Part shown: piece after piece, positions 47,023-59,400 of the stretch
How the letters are laid out: each line of letters opens with the position of its first letter
Position numbering within the stretch: position 1 is the first letter of the stretch
NCBI GenBank assembly: GCA_019828595.1
Contig: JAHQRK010000006.1
Span: 2,480,001-2,544,000, forward strand
From: Aphanomyces cochlioides
Taxonomy: Eukaryota; Oomycota; Saprolegniomycetes; Saprolegniales; Verrucalvaceae
Direction of reading: 5' to 3'
DNA: 64,000 nucleotides
The notes under the pieces: model-generated
What the model was told of the DNA's origin: nothing
Databases searched by the model: none
What the model saw: only the letters and a program-made list of their open reading frames with translations
Made by a program: the position numbers and the translations under genes

Positions 47023-48458
47023 ATGAGCTTCGAGACCAAGAAGATCTGCACGTTCTTCCTCCAGAATCAATGCACAAAAGGCACAGCCTGTCGATTCGAA
47101 CACACAATCGTTGCCACGACACCGAGGCGTCCCCCTTGTAAATTCTTCCTCGAAAACAAATGCACACTCGGCTCCAATTGCCGCTTTGAACACAAAGTAC
47201 GAACGACTTCGTATTCGGACGAGGGATCTTTCCCACACATGTCCGGCTCGAGCAATCCATCATTGCTATCTTCCTCTCAGACACCAGGAAATGTCCGTCC
47301 AGCAAAGTTGCCGGTCGATCAGCGGACAGCAACTCATTCCGACAATTCACAGCCAAAATCCAGCTCATCACAACCAAAGTCAGACCCGAATCGCATCGTC
47401 AAAGGCGAAATAAATGGTCTTACGTTTCAGGTGGAAATTGTTGATCCATCCAGCATCTTTGCGCTCGCGCCACGCCGCGATATCGATGAAGAGACGGATT
47501 ATTCCTACGTCGAACCAGAACCGATGATCACAGCAATGGCATCACCCGACTCGCCACGAACTGATTCAGAGATTACCATTAAAGGCAAGAAGAGCGATGC
47601 AATCACATCGAAGTATACGCAACAGCTTGACGAGCTTGAAATGCGTGTGAAGGAGCTTCAAGTTGACGACATCGACGGCCAAGAAGAGCAGTTCGGCAAC
47701 ACCTCCGACTATTCCGAGTACTCTGACGTCCAGCCAGCCCATCCACCGTACAACCATGAAACTCTGCCCCGCTCTAATGAACCTCCCATAGGAAAATCTG
47801 CAAATTCTACCAGCAAGGCAATTGCCGCTATGGCAAAGCTTGCATTTACTCCCATGCGATTCCAATCGATCCAAATGAAGAGCGTCTCATGCAACAAGTA
47901 GTGTTCCAAGATCTGCTCAAAGTTTCACTATGCCGCGTGTGTAGGAATTGCTCGACTCCCAAGCAATCGAGTGCAATATTTGCATGGATTTAGTCCTTCG
48001 TCAAGGCGAACGCTTTGGTCTGCTGTCCGATTGCGACCATGCATTCTGTCTCAAATGTGTCCGCAACAAAGACAGCAAGGAGATGGTATCAGCTCTTTTC
48101 CTCCATTAGTTTCTGACACACTTTGGCTACGTAGATTCGCAATTGTCCTGTCTGTCAAGCTGATATTGCCTTCGTCGTGCCATCAAATCGATACGTTCAG
48201 GATCCCAAGCGAAGAGCGCAAGTCATCGCTGAGTACAAAGTACGTCCTTGTCTTCATAGCTGCCATCGTCATGTTCCACCTTGTAGCGAAACGTTGCCCA
48301 AATTCCTTGCCGCCATTTTGCGCTTGGCCGGTGCGTATTGCCCGAGTTATCCTTGGCTCATATTGTATTCTCGTAGAGGGACTTGTCCATTTGGCACAGA
48401 TTGCTTTTATGAGCATCGATATGCCGATGGATCGCTCCAGGAGCGTGATTGTAATTAA
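47023..48458 (+). CDS. Makorin-type RING E3 ubiquitin ligase
   Basis: Six exons with introns 47748-47791, 47898-47944, 48086-48134, 48240-48286 and 48331-48376, all GT-AG and phase-consistent. Domain order: two N-terminal CCCH fingers (ICTFFLQNQCTKGTACRFEH and CKFFLENKCTLGSNCRFEH), a long acidic linker, and a third CCCH (ICKFYQQGNCRYGKACIYSH). A RING finger follows with C-N-I-C-M-D, D-C-D-H-A-F-C-L-K-C and C-P-V-C-Q-A. After it come I-P-C-R-H-F...G-R-G-T-C-P-F-G and a final CCCH. This is the classical makorin architecture. It would act as an RNA-associated ubiquitin ligase. Splicing is certain enough that the uninterrupted 292-codon frame seen on inspection is not the real 3' end. Confidence 0.88.
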
Positions 48459-48469
48459 GTGTGTGAGCT

Positions 48470-51400
48470 TCATGACGTGGCGTCTCGCATTTTCAACTTT
48501 TGCATTTGCTTCCACGCTTTTGAGGCGTGGGCAAATTCTGTCCGTGTCTGGATGCGTTTTTCTTTTTCCAAAGACGATTCTTGCCGCCATGCTTGGAAGG
48601 CCACGCGAATTCGCTTTTGATCTAGACTTGCCCCATGCCATCGACCAAACGATTCGAGAAGTCGCGCGAGCCTTGTCCGATGACACAGCGAACGGTATTG
48701 TATCTGCCGCAGTGTTTTAGTCATCCATTCGACAAAATACTGAAGCATTAGACCACGGTGATTTTCATCGACTGGACCACTGCTGCTACCACCATCGGAT
48801 TCAAAAGCGTCGTCAGCGTACATCTCGACAACTACGTCGGCAGCAGCATGAGTGGCAGCCACTTCAGTAGCTTTCGAGCCCAAAGACACTTGCTTCTGGT
48901 TAAACTTGTACGTCAAGTAGCTGCTTTGGATGATCGAGGCGGTATCCTGACGCAGTATGAGCATTTCCCAAGCCTTGTCGACAATCTTCACAACTGCTTG
49001 ATCGACACGTTTCGGCACAGCTTTCCCCACAGGGCTTGAATTAGATGCTGTCGCATGCTGATCTGGCAGCGCTATCTTCTCGGCTCGCCGATAGGTTTGC
49101 CACCAACGTCGAATGGCGCTGGCAGCGAATGTTTGCCGAGCTTGTAGCTTGTGCTTGGCGTTGAGTTGAAGGTGCCAGGATTGTATCACTAATGCAGCGT
49201 CATGAAGTCGCTGTTGGTGGCGTTTCTGTCTGCAATATCTCGTCCACGTGGATTCAATTGTCTGCACTGCAAAAACTCGACGTCTGTGGTGTCGATACTG
49301 CCTTCGCCGTTGGCTCTGACCTCTCCACCACGCCTCGATGCGAGTCGCCGATCGATGCTGCAACACACAACGCATGCGGTGGTCAAAGCTCTTCCGTCGA
49401 CGAACTTCAGCGTCGCGTTTGCTCATGGCAACGTCTGCCGCAGGTGCGGCCAGCTCGACGGGACCGACTTGGTGCTGCTTACTTCGAGCAGCGGGGGTAC
49501 CAATGGGACTTTCCTTGGAGATCGCGATGGAGTACGCAACGGGCTTTTGTTTGGGCTTCGCAATGGAGCGCATGGGAGTCTCCATGACAGCTTGGGAGGG
49601 TTTGCGATTGTTCGATGGACTGGTGCTACTACTAGGCTTGGCAGTATTTTGCCTACACAACTTTGGAGTCGAGGCTAATGGAGACGCAAATGGACTCGAG
49701 GCGACTGATGTCTTTGTCCTTGTCGGACTTTTCCGCCGATGCAACCTCTTGACATGCCTTGTGTGTTGGGACGGCGGCGTGTCTTCCTCTGACGAGCTTG
49801 GAATGCTTTCCTCAGTGGAGCATGCAGGGAGTTCGATGCTCTTTTCTGAAGTTGCAGGTTCGAGTTCAAAGATGAATGGCGCTCGAGTTGAGCCCATTGC
49901 TAACGTTGCAGCAGAGTCGAGGACATTCAATTGCCGTTCTAAGTCCGTCGCTGCGCTCTTGACGTCGTTGCAGAGGTCAAAGATGCGTCTCAAGTCCATG
50001 TGCACTTCTGAATCGTCCTGGTCCTCTGTGGCAGCGGGAACAAGTGCGGGAGTGGACGACGTTGTCCTTGACTGTTGGGGCTGTGGCAGTGATGCATTGG
50101 AAGTGGTGGATTTTCTCTGGTTGGGTTTGGAAGTAGAATAGCGCTTGGAAGTGCTCAGTCGATCCAGTGTAGCCAGCGAGATGAATCGCGTAGGAGCTGG
50201 AGGCGTGTCGGATTCAATGGGCGATGATGGCCTAACAATGATCGCAGTGGTTGCACGTTGCTCTGAAGACCACTCGGGGGTATTTAGCTGAAGGGAGGCA
50301 TCCAGTTGCAGCTCCATCTCTTCTTTTGCCATTGCTACCGATGCCAGCACGACTCGCTTTGCCAAGACTTCATCCGTTTCCTACATCATGAAGGATAAAG
50401 TTCTCAGCGTCTCGACAGAGGAACGAACCTCATGTGCACCTAAGCGTATTCGACGAGCGATGCAATGGACAACGTCGTCATTTTGCTTATGCTGGCAGCA
50501 TACAAGCAACTTCAGCTGAGGTGCATTCAATGCCAATGATGAGATAAATGGATTGTTGTCGAGGGAGAAGCCCATGTCGTTCGAGAGATAACTGTCAAGA
50601 AAGCTCGCATCATGCGCCATCTACAACGTCTTCGCTTAGTTCCGGTCCACATGGCGTGGAGTAAACGAACGAACCTTCCGTAGATAGCTCTCTCCCTTCC
50701 AGAGGAAGCATCGATCCCCCGCTGCAACTTTCCATTGAACTATCGCTTCAACGGCTGCTAGGGAGTACAATCTCAACGGGGCAAGGAGGGACCAGAGCCT
50801 CGGACTACGCCATCCCTCGTGCACACCGTCTTGGAGCGTCGCGACACACTCTTCCCGCTGCAGAATAGCTTGCACCACGAGCATCTTCAAATCCGACGAG
50901 CTGGTACGAAGAGCTTGTGGTGCAATGTGCTCCATCTCGACCTGTCCTTCATCTTCCTCGTCGTCGTCGCTCCACAATGCAATCGGTTCATTGTCTTGGT
51001 ACTCTTGCCTCTCATGTTCAGCGTATTGTCTGCTGTCTCGTTGAGGATAGCCTGGCTGGAAGCGAGTATCCCGCGACCGTGCCGTCGTGGGGCGACTTCG
51101 CTTCTTCTTTTCATGCGGTTGCAGTGTGAGGCCAACGAATTTTGCATTGGTCTTGGCCGATTGAGGTCTTGATGACGACAAACCTACAAGGAGAAACGTG
51201 TCATGCCAACAGCCTTCCAAGCGATTTGCGCACGCTGCTTGGACAGGCGAGGTGCATCTTTCTGCCTCTTCACTATCTGCGGCGCTGTAAGCTCCTCGTG
51301 ATATCCATGGACGAACGTACCCTGGTGGCAATTTCCATCGGCTTGGCCGATTATGCCCTCTGTTGCTGCTATAATTAGCCCAACCCCGCCAAGCGGAGCA

Positions 51401-51694
51401 ACGAATCAAATCATCTGCAAGCCATTTCCAGCAGCTTCAAAGGTGCACAGAGTTCTTCCAGCAGCCTGCAGAGAGGCCAGAGCTCTTCCAGCGACGGTGT
51501 CTGCTGTTGCACGGCTCCGTTGACTGGCCAAAGAGCTGACGCGCTATCACAACTTTCGCCGCCGCTTTCCGAACCGTGTCCACCAGCGGAAACCAATGAA
51601 TTAAATACTTTCCAACCAGCTCATTGTTCAGGAGATGAGCTTTGATTGCTTTGTGACATTGTCCGATTGCAAACACGTCCTGGCACTTCATCAT
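48470..51694 (-). CDS. IQ-motif-rich coiled-coil protein
   Basis: The ATG at 51694 starts an exon reading MMKCQDVFAIGQ. Introns near 51,450-51,540, 51,170, 50,640 and 50,390 join later exons, for example GAHE|ETDEVLAKR. The 3' exon of 600-plus codons has Ser/Pro/Thr-rich disordered stretches. It then carries at least four IQ-like units: RIEAWWRGQSQRRR, VQTIESTWTRYCRQKR, ALVIQSWHLQL and ASAIRRWWQTYRR. A fifth, IIQSSYLTYK, follows. The C-terminus is helical and W/R-rich. IQ motifs bind calmodulin or EF-hand light chains, so a cytoskeletal or flagellar scaffold is likely. The stop at 48470-48472 lies 12 bp past the makorin stop on the other strand. Exons upstream of about 51,400 are less certain. 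Confidence 0.6.
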
Positions 51695-52717
51695 TGATGC
51701 TTTGTCAAAGTCGATGCGGAACGCGCCATGTCATAGGCTGCAACAAGCTTGGAATCATCAATCCCAACAAGGCTGAATGTCGAGCATGGACTCATTTGCC
51801 CCCCCCCGAGACACCATCCCACTTCCGATCGAAGACACGCAAAAACTTTGAAATGTCCATTGATGATGATGAAAGTTTGGCGTTGACTATGTTAAGCATA
51901 GTCTTCGCATACGTGAACTAACTACAGTATGTCTTGGCCGACATTCTCGCTGTGAGATGTCTAGGCCATCCATCATGTCCGAGAGCGTTCGCGTGGTCCG
52001 TCTGTGGTTCAGGCTCTGCGGGTCCTGGGGTGACTCGAATCTGTGGGCTGTATAAAGAGGGCCTTCCATTTTTTCCTGACCCAAGGCCCAACCACCGGGT
52101 GGGATTGTTCGAACGAGGAGCGTCGGCTGGTTTCCACGAGAAAGACTTGACTTTGTCTGACACGGCAAGTCTCAGATGCATCGCGATGCCCCCCTGACAT
52201 GGAACTTTCGACGGCCATACACTGGACATCTTCGAGGGGCGATTCAAAAGATCAAAGCATAGCAGACCCTCAACAAGTCATACACAAACAGACGAAAGAC
52301 GGGACACTTGACAGCAAACTTGGAATCATCGATCGCAACACACGACGGTCCTTCACTCGAGACCCCAGACACAAATGGCACAACTTTGAAATGTCCATTG
52401 CCTTTCTAAATCCTTTTCAGCCAATCCGGTGTCTGGAGTCAATATTGACCAATCCGATGACCTCACTTCGGGACGCACAGCCCTTCGACAAGCCGCTACA
52501 CAAGAGATCCACTTGTGGAACGACACTGGAAGCCTGTCAAGAAGACCACAAAGTCAAGATGCAGCATCAAGCAAGACGAACGCCTCTCGGGTAGGACATC
52601 TGCCCAATGTGAAATATTTGGGTGTGACGTCGTCGCGCCAAAGTGAAACGCTTGTTCTGACATGGCACTCGACGGCGCACAGCTTCCATTTCCATTTTTC
52701 GAGCGAACGCAGACGAC
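51695..52717. other. Intergenic, no gene supported
   Basis: About 1 kb with several overlapping frames of 80-130 codons on both strands. None shows a motif, and composition looks non-coding. Confidence 0.45.
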
Positions 52718-53457
52718 ATGCAGAAGCCCACCTGGAACTTGCACCGATACAACGTCGAGCAAGTCGACCAAATGCGCAGAGCCGTGGCGGCTGCCAATGC
52801 GCTTTTCCAGCGACCACAACGACGTCCACATCGTCCGCGGCGCCAACCTCGCCACGAGCCGTTGCCTACCGTGGATGCCGATGCGCCACACAATGTCATC
52901 AACGACACGAACGCGATGCCAGCCGCTCCAGCAGTTGACCCTGTGCCAGAGCCTGGCATCAACGACACGCACATCATGCCAGTTGCTCTACCCATGCCCG
53001 CTGTCGACCCCGAGTCACAGATTGCCGACATCGACACGCACACGAGGCTAGCTTCTCTACCCATGCCAGCGACTCAAGGTGTGCAGCAATGCCCAAGTGC
53101 CATCCCATGTGTCATCGCGTCTCGTCCGAAAGCCTCCTTTCAGCTTGGACAACTTGTCGAGTGTCCGGTCGATTTTCCAACGGCCGCGCCGCAGGTGGGC
53201 CAACTCCTGGCTCCACCAGTCGAGCCAAGCATGAAGGACTCGGTGGTTGAGACGACGACTCAACCACGGAAGACCAGACGACGTGCTGGTCCAGGCGTGG
53301 CAGCGCCGTATATCGCGTACGTCTGTACCCACCACCAAGTCGCCTTGAAGACGACGCAGGTATGGCGTCCTTGGTATATGTTTGACTCTCATCTGCCTAC
53401 TAGGTTCGCCCTCCAACAGCAACCAAGCCATGGACGATGGAGACGACCGAGCCATGA
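52718..53457 (+). CDS. Proline-rich hypothetical protein with degenerate repeats
   Basis: The ATG at 52718 opens a frame interrupted by one likely 44-bp intron (53360-53403), ending at 53455-53457. An N-terminal helical, Arg-rich part (MRRAVAAANALFQRPQRRPH) precedes three imperfect repeats (INDTNAMPAAPAVDP, INDTHIMPVALPMPAVDP, DIDTHTRLASLPMPA). A related pair (LGQLVECPVDFP and VGQLLAPPVEP) follows. It is probably disordered. No family recognised. Confidence 0.45.
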
Positions 53458-53721
53458 GGATGGATAATCCATCCACTTTGTCTCTTCAAAATCGTGTAGA
53501 ATTCGACAGGATGATCGCGAAAGTATATAAGGTTAAAAATCTATCATGAGTTGATGAATGCAGCGTTGATTTCGCGGACCGCCGACTCGGAAGCCCAAGA
53601 AGATAGCGACCTCTAGAGAGATAGCTGAAGATTTCAAGTTACGCGAGCGACTTGACTGATCGTTGACGGATCGACCGAGCGACAATGGTCGAGTAGACTG
53701 GCCAAGACGTTCTGCTTTGCT

Positions 53722-54513
53722 CTATTCAACCTTCTTGCGAGCAGCTACGGCCGCCGCTAGAGGGTTCACCGCACGTGCGTGAGATTCGAAATCGTCCAAT
53801 GCCTTTCTTGCTTGGTTAACTGCCATCAGAGCTCGACCACCACTGCCCATTGGATTAGGTCTGTGACCGCCATCGTCTTCCTCGCCATTGTTCTGTCTTC
53901 GCAGTTGAATTGCTGCAAGAATGTAATTTCGACGCTCTATAGGAGCACCATCGTTCTCAGCTGCCTTGAAGTCTTCAAGTTCGGCCAAAGCGGAATCACC
54001 ACCAGCATCGGGCTCTGTGACACTGAGTTTTGCATACACAGCATCTCCAGGATAGCCCAAATCCAAGGCATACGCTGGGATCATGTCGGCTCTCAATGGG
54101 CATTCTTTTCCAAGTAGTGGACATCCGACATTCTGATCTTCGCGCATCGCGTATGGATGGTTTCCAGGCGGGCCATATTGAGCAACATGTCGATTGTACG
54201 CGCCGACAGCCGCCATGAGCGCATCTTTCAAACTCTTGTACCAAGCGTACTTTCTGCCAGCCAGTTCTTCCTCTTGCTGACTCTTCCACACTTCCGACAC
54301 TTCGGTCAAGTGGAAATGCAAAGCACGGCGTTCGGTCAAGGTCAAGCCCGTCGCACTAAGACTTTCTAGCAAACTTGGATGCATTCCTTGCACTTCTTTA
54401 GGATCCTTTCGGAGAAGCTCCAACACGTTCGTCCGTTTGAATTTCAACGCCACTTCACCCGGCATTTTCACTCCCGTGGATGTGACAGCAGCTTGCAGCT
54501 CGGCTTGCGACAT
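53722..54513 (-). CDS. Helical protein, second ORF of an overlapping pair
   Basis: Two hundred and sixty-three residues from an ATG at 54511-54513 that shares one base with the upstream stop (TAATG). The protein has a helical N-terminal half (LTLTERRALHFHLTEVSEVW), a central block G-C-P-L-L-G-K-E-C-P-L-R with a C-x7-C pair, Y-P-G-D-A-V-Y-A-K-L-S-V, and a charged helical C-terminus. No domain recognised. The junction suggests a broken fusion, a missed intron or reinitiation. Confidence 0.55.
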   Translation of the reverse strand: MSQAELQAAVTSTGVKMPGEVALKFKRTNVLELLRKDPKEVQGMHPSLLESLSATGLTLTERRALHFHLTEVSEVWKSQQEEELAGRKYAWYKSLKDALMAAVGAYNRHVAQYGPPGNHPYAMREDQNVGCPLLGKECPLRADMIPAYALDLGYPGDAVYAKLSVTEPDAGGDSALAELEDFKAAENDGAPIERRNYILAAIQLRRQNNGEEDDGGHRPNPMGSGGRALMAVNQARKALDDFESHARAVNPLAAAVAARKKVE

Positions 54514-54920
54514 TATCTTGACATCGACGGCATCATGCGGCGAATGGCCTTGAGAGCTTTTTCGTTTTCTTCGCGATTTTCATCTTCCCATTCTCGCTCT
54601 CTCCTTTCTTCTTCCGCTTTGTATTTGTCCGTGCGCATGAGAGCTCCGATATCCTGTTCGAGCTTGAAATATTCTTCTCGCAATGCTCTTTCAATCGCAG
54701 GATCTGGATGTGTCACGTCTGCCGAACCAATGTCGCCCATGCGTTTGGAAATGTCCTCCACGTTCCTCTTGGCTTCTTCGTATGGCAAATCTTCGGGGAC
54801 AATATCAAATCGGCGGATGTCAGGTTGCAGCCTGAGCAAACGGCGCAGCAGCTCTTCTTGTTTTGTCGATACGTCTTCCAAATGCAGCATTTCAGCAGCG
54901 GCCAGCTCCGGGGGTTGCAT
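54513..54920 (-). CDS. Coiled-coil protein, first ORF of an overlapping pair
   Basis: One hundred and thirty-five residues from the ATG at 54920. Almost entirely helical with E/K/R-rich heptads (EEERREREWEDENREENEKA). It contains a D-P-A-I-E-R-A-L-R-E-E-Y segment that looks like a dynein-arm-docking or radial-spoke-type coiled coil, but no family can be named. It is divergent from the METTL21-like gene (147 bp). Confidence 0.55.
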   Translation of the reverse strand: MQPPELAAAEMLHLEDVSTKQEELLRRLLRLQPDIRRFDIVPEDLPYEEAKRNVEDISKRMGDIGSADVTHPDPAIERALREEYFKLEQDIGALMRTDKYKAEEERREREWEDENREENEKALKAIRRMMPSMSR

Positions 54921-55066
54921 CAGCTTGTCGTTTTCGCACTGGTTTGCTCCCTTCCATGTCGGCAGATCGCAAAAATCTGACCGCTAATTGTCAATGAAAT
55001 AATTTGACCAACAAGATAATTTGAGCGAGATTTGCTGGCCTTTTCATTGACCTCGCTTGGGTCAAG

Positions 55067-55995
55067 ATGCACAAATGGCTGGGTATCACGCACTCGGATT
55101 CGGAGCCTGATGAGTCGAGCTCTGGCGAAGAAGACATCTTTACAGACACATTTGACCGAGAAAGGGTGGAGCGAGCCAAGCAGTACGCCGACAACATTGC
55201 TGCGCGGCCATGGGGACTCTCGCATCGAGACAGCGCTGGTTTGTCAGATGGACGATTGATGCTCACGGACGATTTGCACGTGGTGTTCCAAGAAGAATTA
55301 GGCCAGCAACGCCGCGTCTGGGACTGTGCTCTTGTCTTATCCAAGTTCCTTACACATAGCGAGTATTTTCCACCGGTACGCGATACTCACCTCAACAGCG
55401 AGAAGCTCACGAACTGATTGACAGGGCTTCTTTCAAGGCAAACGCGTGATTGAACTCGGTTGTGGCATTGGCGTACCTGGCTTATCGGCAGCTCGGCTGG
55501 GTGCGAAGCAAGTCGTGCTAACCGATATGGTTTGAGTTAATTGTCGTGCGCTAGACGCTGACACTTTGATCGTAGGATCTCGCAGTGCCTTGGATCCAAG
55601 TCAATATTGCCAAGAACAATCTCAGCGACACAGTCGAGGCGATGGGACTCATGTGGGGGCCAGGTCGGTCTTGTCTCTCTGTCTTGCAACTCCCTTTTCT
55701 TGTAGATTCGTGCACAAAAGCCGGAGGTCCATTTGACATCATTCTCTGTTCGGATTTAATCTACGGCGACACGGAACTTGCGCTCCTCTTGATCTCGACG
55801 ATTTCCCAATTGTCTCATCCATCTACAATCGTCATCTTTGCCCATGAAGCACGATATGCTGGCAACCAAGGTCGTTTCTTCCTCGACGAAATCGCGATCT
55901 CCCACGATGTCGAGCCTGTACCATTTGACTTGCTGGACACGACCTACAGGTCCACAAACATCTTTGTCCATCTAATTCGCCAGCGAAACAAATAG
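55067..55995 (+). CDS. METTL21-like lysine methyltransferase (Methyltransf_16)
   Basis: Exons 55067-55375, 55425-55529, 55576-55663 and 55706-55995. Splicing assembles the SAM-binding motif I (VIELGCGIGVPGL), the acidic post-I end (VVLTDM|DL), an N-I-A-K-N-N segment, and the family-16 motif C-S-D-L-I-Y-G-D. The N-terminal third is acidic and Ser-rich (SDSEPDESSSGEED). The W-D-C-A-L-V-L-S-K-F-L segment is the usual W-x-x-x-x-x-L-x-x-[YF] entry of the family. Likely substrates are chaperones or translation factors, but this cannot be assigned. The 42-bp third intron is in frame, so intron-retaining product is possible. Confidence 0.82.
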
Positions 55996-56468
55996 ATTAT
56001 CTCATGTCTCTTTGTCCTTCCATCAACTGGGAAGCGCGTGAATGTGTTTATTGCGCCATGAAGACGAAGTCACCACGCGAGCCCCGTAATCCCCCCAGAT
56101 CCCCCCTCTTGACCGCGCCAGGGATCTACATCATTCGAGATTGCTGGAGTTCTACGCCCTCATGGCTTAAAACCCGTCAAGCCATTCCCCATTGTACTCC
56201 TTCACGATGGGAACACTCTTATGGGCCTACTGGAGTGCATTGAGAGCTCGAGACGAGTTTGATTTTGCACTTTATAAGCTCATGAGTCTCAAAATTCGCT
56301 GGCAATACCATGGACATTCGTTCCGTCCACTCTGTCAAATACCTTGACGCCTTATGAGCTTTCCATCATGAATTTGCAGGGAGATCGTGAGTTGCTGGCA
56401 AAGACAGCGAGTGAGGCGAGGAATTTTAGCAAGTGGCAGCTTGAAGAGCGCCGTTCAGGTGATGCCGT
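55996..56468. other. Intergenic, nothing recognised
   Basis: Convergent spacer of about 470 bp. It contains a C/G-run segment near 56092-56110 but no ORF, repeat or RNA gene I can support. Confidence 0.5.
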
Positions 56469-59400
56469 CTACTTCTCTTCGTCTTGGAGCTCGCTCTTGA
56501 GTTGCGGCAGTGTAATCGGCCCCGCGTAGCCTCGTCGACTCTGCTTGCGCGTGATTTTCATCGTTTGGTCAAACTTTTTCACGAGCATGTCGTCTTCGTC
56601 AGTCAATTTCACCAGTGGAGAATTCGGCCGCGGATCTAACGCAGCCATGCTCGTCTCTTCGTCGCCCGTGTCGAGGTTAAACTTGTTTGTCTCTGGAAAG
56701 AGGACGTGGGTAGCCGGTGGCGGCGCCTTTGTCTCGCCCGAATTGTCATCTTGCACTGCTGGCAAGGGACCTCGAATACGATACATCGCCATGCCTTTCG
56801 GCTCGCTATCGAACGACGGATCGAGCTGTCTCGGCGGCTCAACCACGTAATGGACCCATCTACAGCAGACAAGCGTTTGAAAGACCGTCAAAGCTGCTCC
56901 TACTTGACGTCACGGTAGGTTTGTCGGCACAAATTCGTCGACGTGACAAGCGGCTCGACGTGATTTCGTCCAAAGTCCATCACTTTGTCAAGATTGCACA
57001 CTTTGGATTCCTCCCGCTGCGTCTGATGGACGACCGTGTCGCTGTGGTCGAGGACGGACAAGAGCGCTTCAATCAATCCAGGTTCGAGCGCGGCTGTGTC
57101 GTCGGCGGCTAGTTTATGGAGCGTCACGGTGCTGGATTGCCTCGCAAATGCAAATTCTGAGCTCTACGACAACATGAGCATGCACAGAGCTGCCGCGGCA
57201 GCCAAGGAAGCACGTACCGATTCTTTGTGGATGTCCAGGAGGACGTGGACCATTCGATTCGACACCAAAGTCAGTCGAGCCCGTTTGACTTTGCAAAGAT
57301 TTGCCAGCGATACGCAGACTTGGACGCAAATTCGAGCATGGAGAGGCGATGGAGATGATGTCGAGATGCGCACGATGCGACCAAGCCACTCTACACCACG
57401 CAAGAGTTGCTCGCACGCCACAGCGTTCTCGGCGGAGGCGGCGCTCAAGGACAAATTCCGAAAGAGCACGACGGCACACGTGTATAGCTGCAGTCGACTC
57501 GACGATTCATCGACGGGATCGACTCGTTCGACTTGGTCCAAAATGCGGCACAATGCGCTGACAATGTCAGTCTCGAAGAGCACGGCATGGGTTGAAAGAT
57601 GCGTCGACAGATGCGCGAGGCAGCCAAGACAGTCGCGGAGGATGGAGTACGACCCCGATGCGCACAGGAGGCAACAGAGCGCGACAATATTCTGGCCGGC
57701 GATGAGCGACACAGAGTGCGGCTTGCGGCTCAGGATATGACAAGTTGCGGCTACGATGGTGCAAATGTCGGCTTCCTGGAAAAGATGCGGCAGTGCATTC
57801 CACCGCGCGATGATCTACGCAACGAGTCAAGCGACGGTCAGTGTCGCCTCAACTACTCTGTTGTTTAAAAGGTCGACGGCACAAGCCTCGTCGATCGCCA
57901 AGTTGTGCAGCGTCGGGAGTATCGCACGCTTGGTGTCGATCGTGAGCAGAGCGTCGGACTCGAGAGCTTGCAGAAGCGCGTTCCCGACTTGGAGCTCCAG
58001 GAAGAGATGAAAGAGGTCAGTGACAAGAGAGCAATTGCCGATCGCTTGCGCGGCGAGACGACGCACTGTGTCATGGGAAGACGTGAGGAACACCAAGAGC
58101 AGATTCAACGCGTTGCGTGTACAGACCTACAGAGATCGCCGCGGGCGTCAGCTTGAAGATCATCAAGAGCGAAGGACGCACCACTTCGGCATTCGCGATG
58201 CGGACAGTGAGGTTTCGAAGCGTCATGGCGCCACTAGCTCGGGTTTCAGCGTCGCCGTCGCAGAGACAGCGCAGGAGATCGGTCACTTGGGCATTGTGGA
58301 TGAGATCCTTGTGGTTGGTTTCACGAGCGCTCAAGTTGCAAAGCAAGCCGACAGCGTGGCTACAACACATCGCGATTGTCCTTGCTCAAGAGGGGATTTT
58401 GTACCGTCGACTTTCAGGGTTGAGGAAATGCAGCACGCGTTTTCGCCGTCCACTGACGCCGCTGAGGAGAAAAGCAGACACGCCGAGTTTCAGAATCGTG
58501 TCGTGGTAGATTGGAGCATCGCTCAAGTTGAAAAGCGCGTGGAAACACAGCGCGAGCGTTTCTTCAGGACGTTGGAGTCCATTCGTCTGGAGTTGGGCGA
58601 GCTTGAGGAAGGCGTAGAGCGCACCGTCGTTGATCACTTGCTCCTACAACGTTGTCACGCTGGTAGTGACGTCATGATGGTCGGACTCGAGAGGATTGAT
58701 GCGAGAGGAGATTGTACAAGGTCTTGGCATGGACTTGGATCGCATCGGACGAATTCGATCGAAGGAGCGCGACGACGACAAAGTCTTTGAGCTCTTCGGC
58801 ATTCCACATGCATCTACAGCGATCTCGTCAGTCGGCGTGGCTTGCACTTGTCGGTGCACCCTGTGATTGCAACGTTGCAGGCAGCTACAGCAGCATACTG
58901 TTGGCACGCTGACGTCCGACCGAGTTTGTTTAGAGCATGCGCGAGGCCATTTGTCGTCAAGAGCATACTTCGGCCTTCTGCAGTCGACGACACGATGGCA
59001 AACGTCGAAGCGCAAGCTAAAAGCGTTGCCGAGTCTTCGCTGCTGTTACAAGCGTCGACCAGAGCTGGTAGACAGCCGTGAGCCGATGAAAATGGAATTG
59101 GAGTACGTACCAAGAAGCGCTGCGTCCGTCGTGTGTTTCGCTGCGCACATGTGATAGAGCGTGCCGGTGCAGTAGGCTTGCGTGGCCGCTTGGACGTTCA
59201 TGACGGGAGGAGAACTGAGTGGAGATGGCGCATACTGCATCAATCCTCGACTATAAACGCAGGCCAATTCACTCGAGATGAAGGGATCATGTACCTCAGT
59301 CGAAACACAGCTGCTTCGACACACGGCGCAAAGAGCAGCGACGTCCATTCCGCGACGACGTTGTCTCGTCGTAGCAGCATCAACGTTGTCTTGGACAAGG

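Noticed and set aside
52496..53064. Several long minus-strand ORFs antisense to the Pro-rich gene
   Set aside because: Gly/Arg/Trp-rich frames without motifs, readily explained as shadows of the Pro/Asp/His codons on the plus strand.
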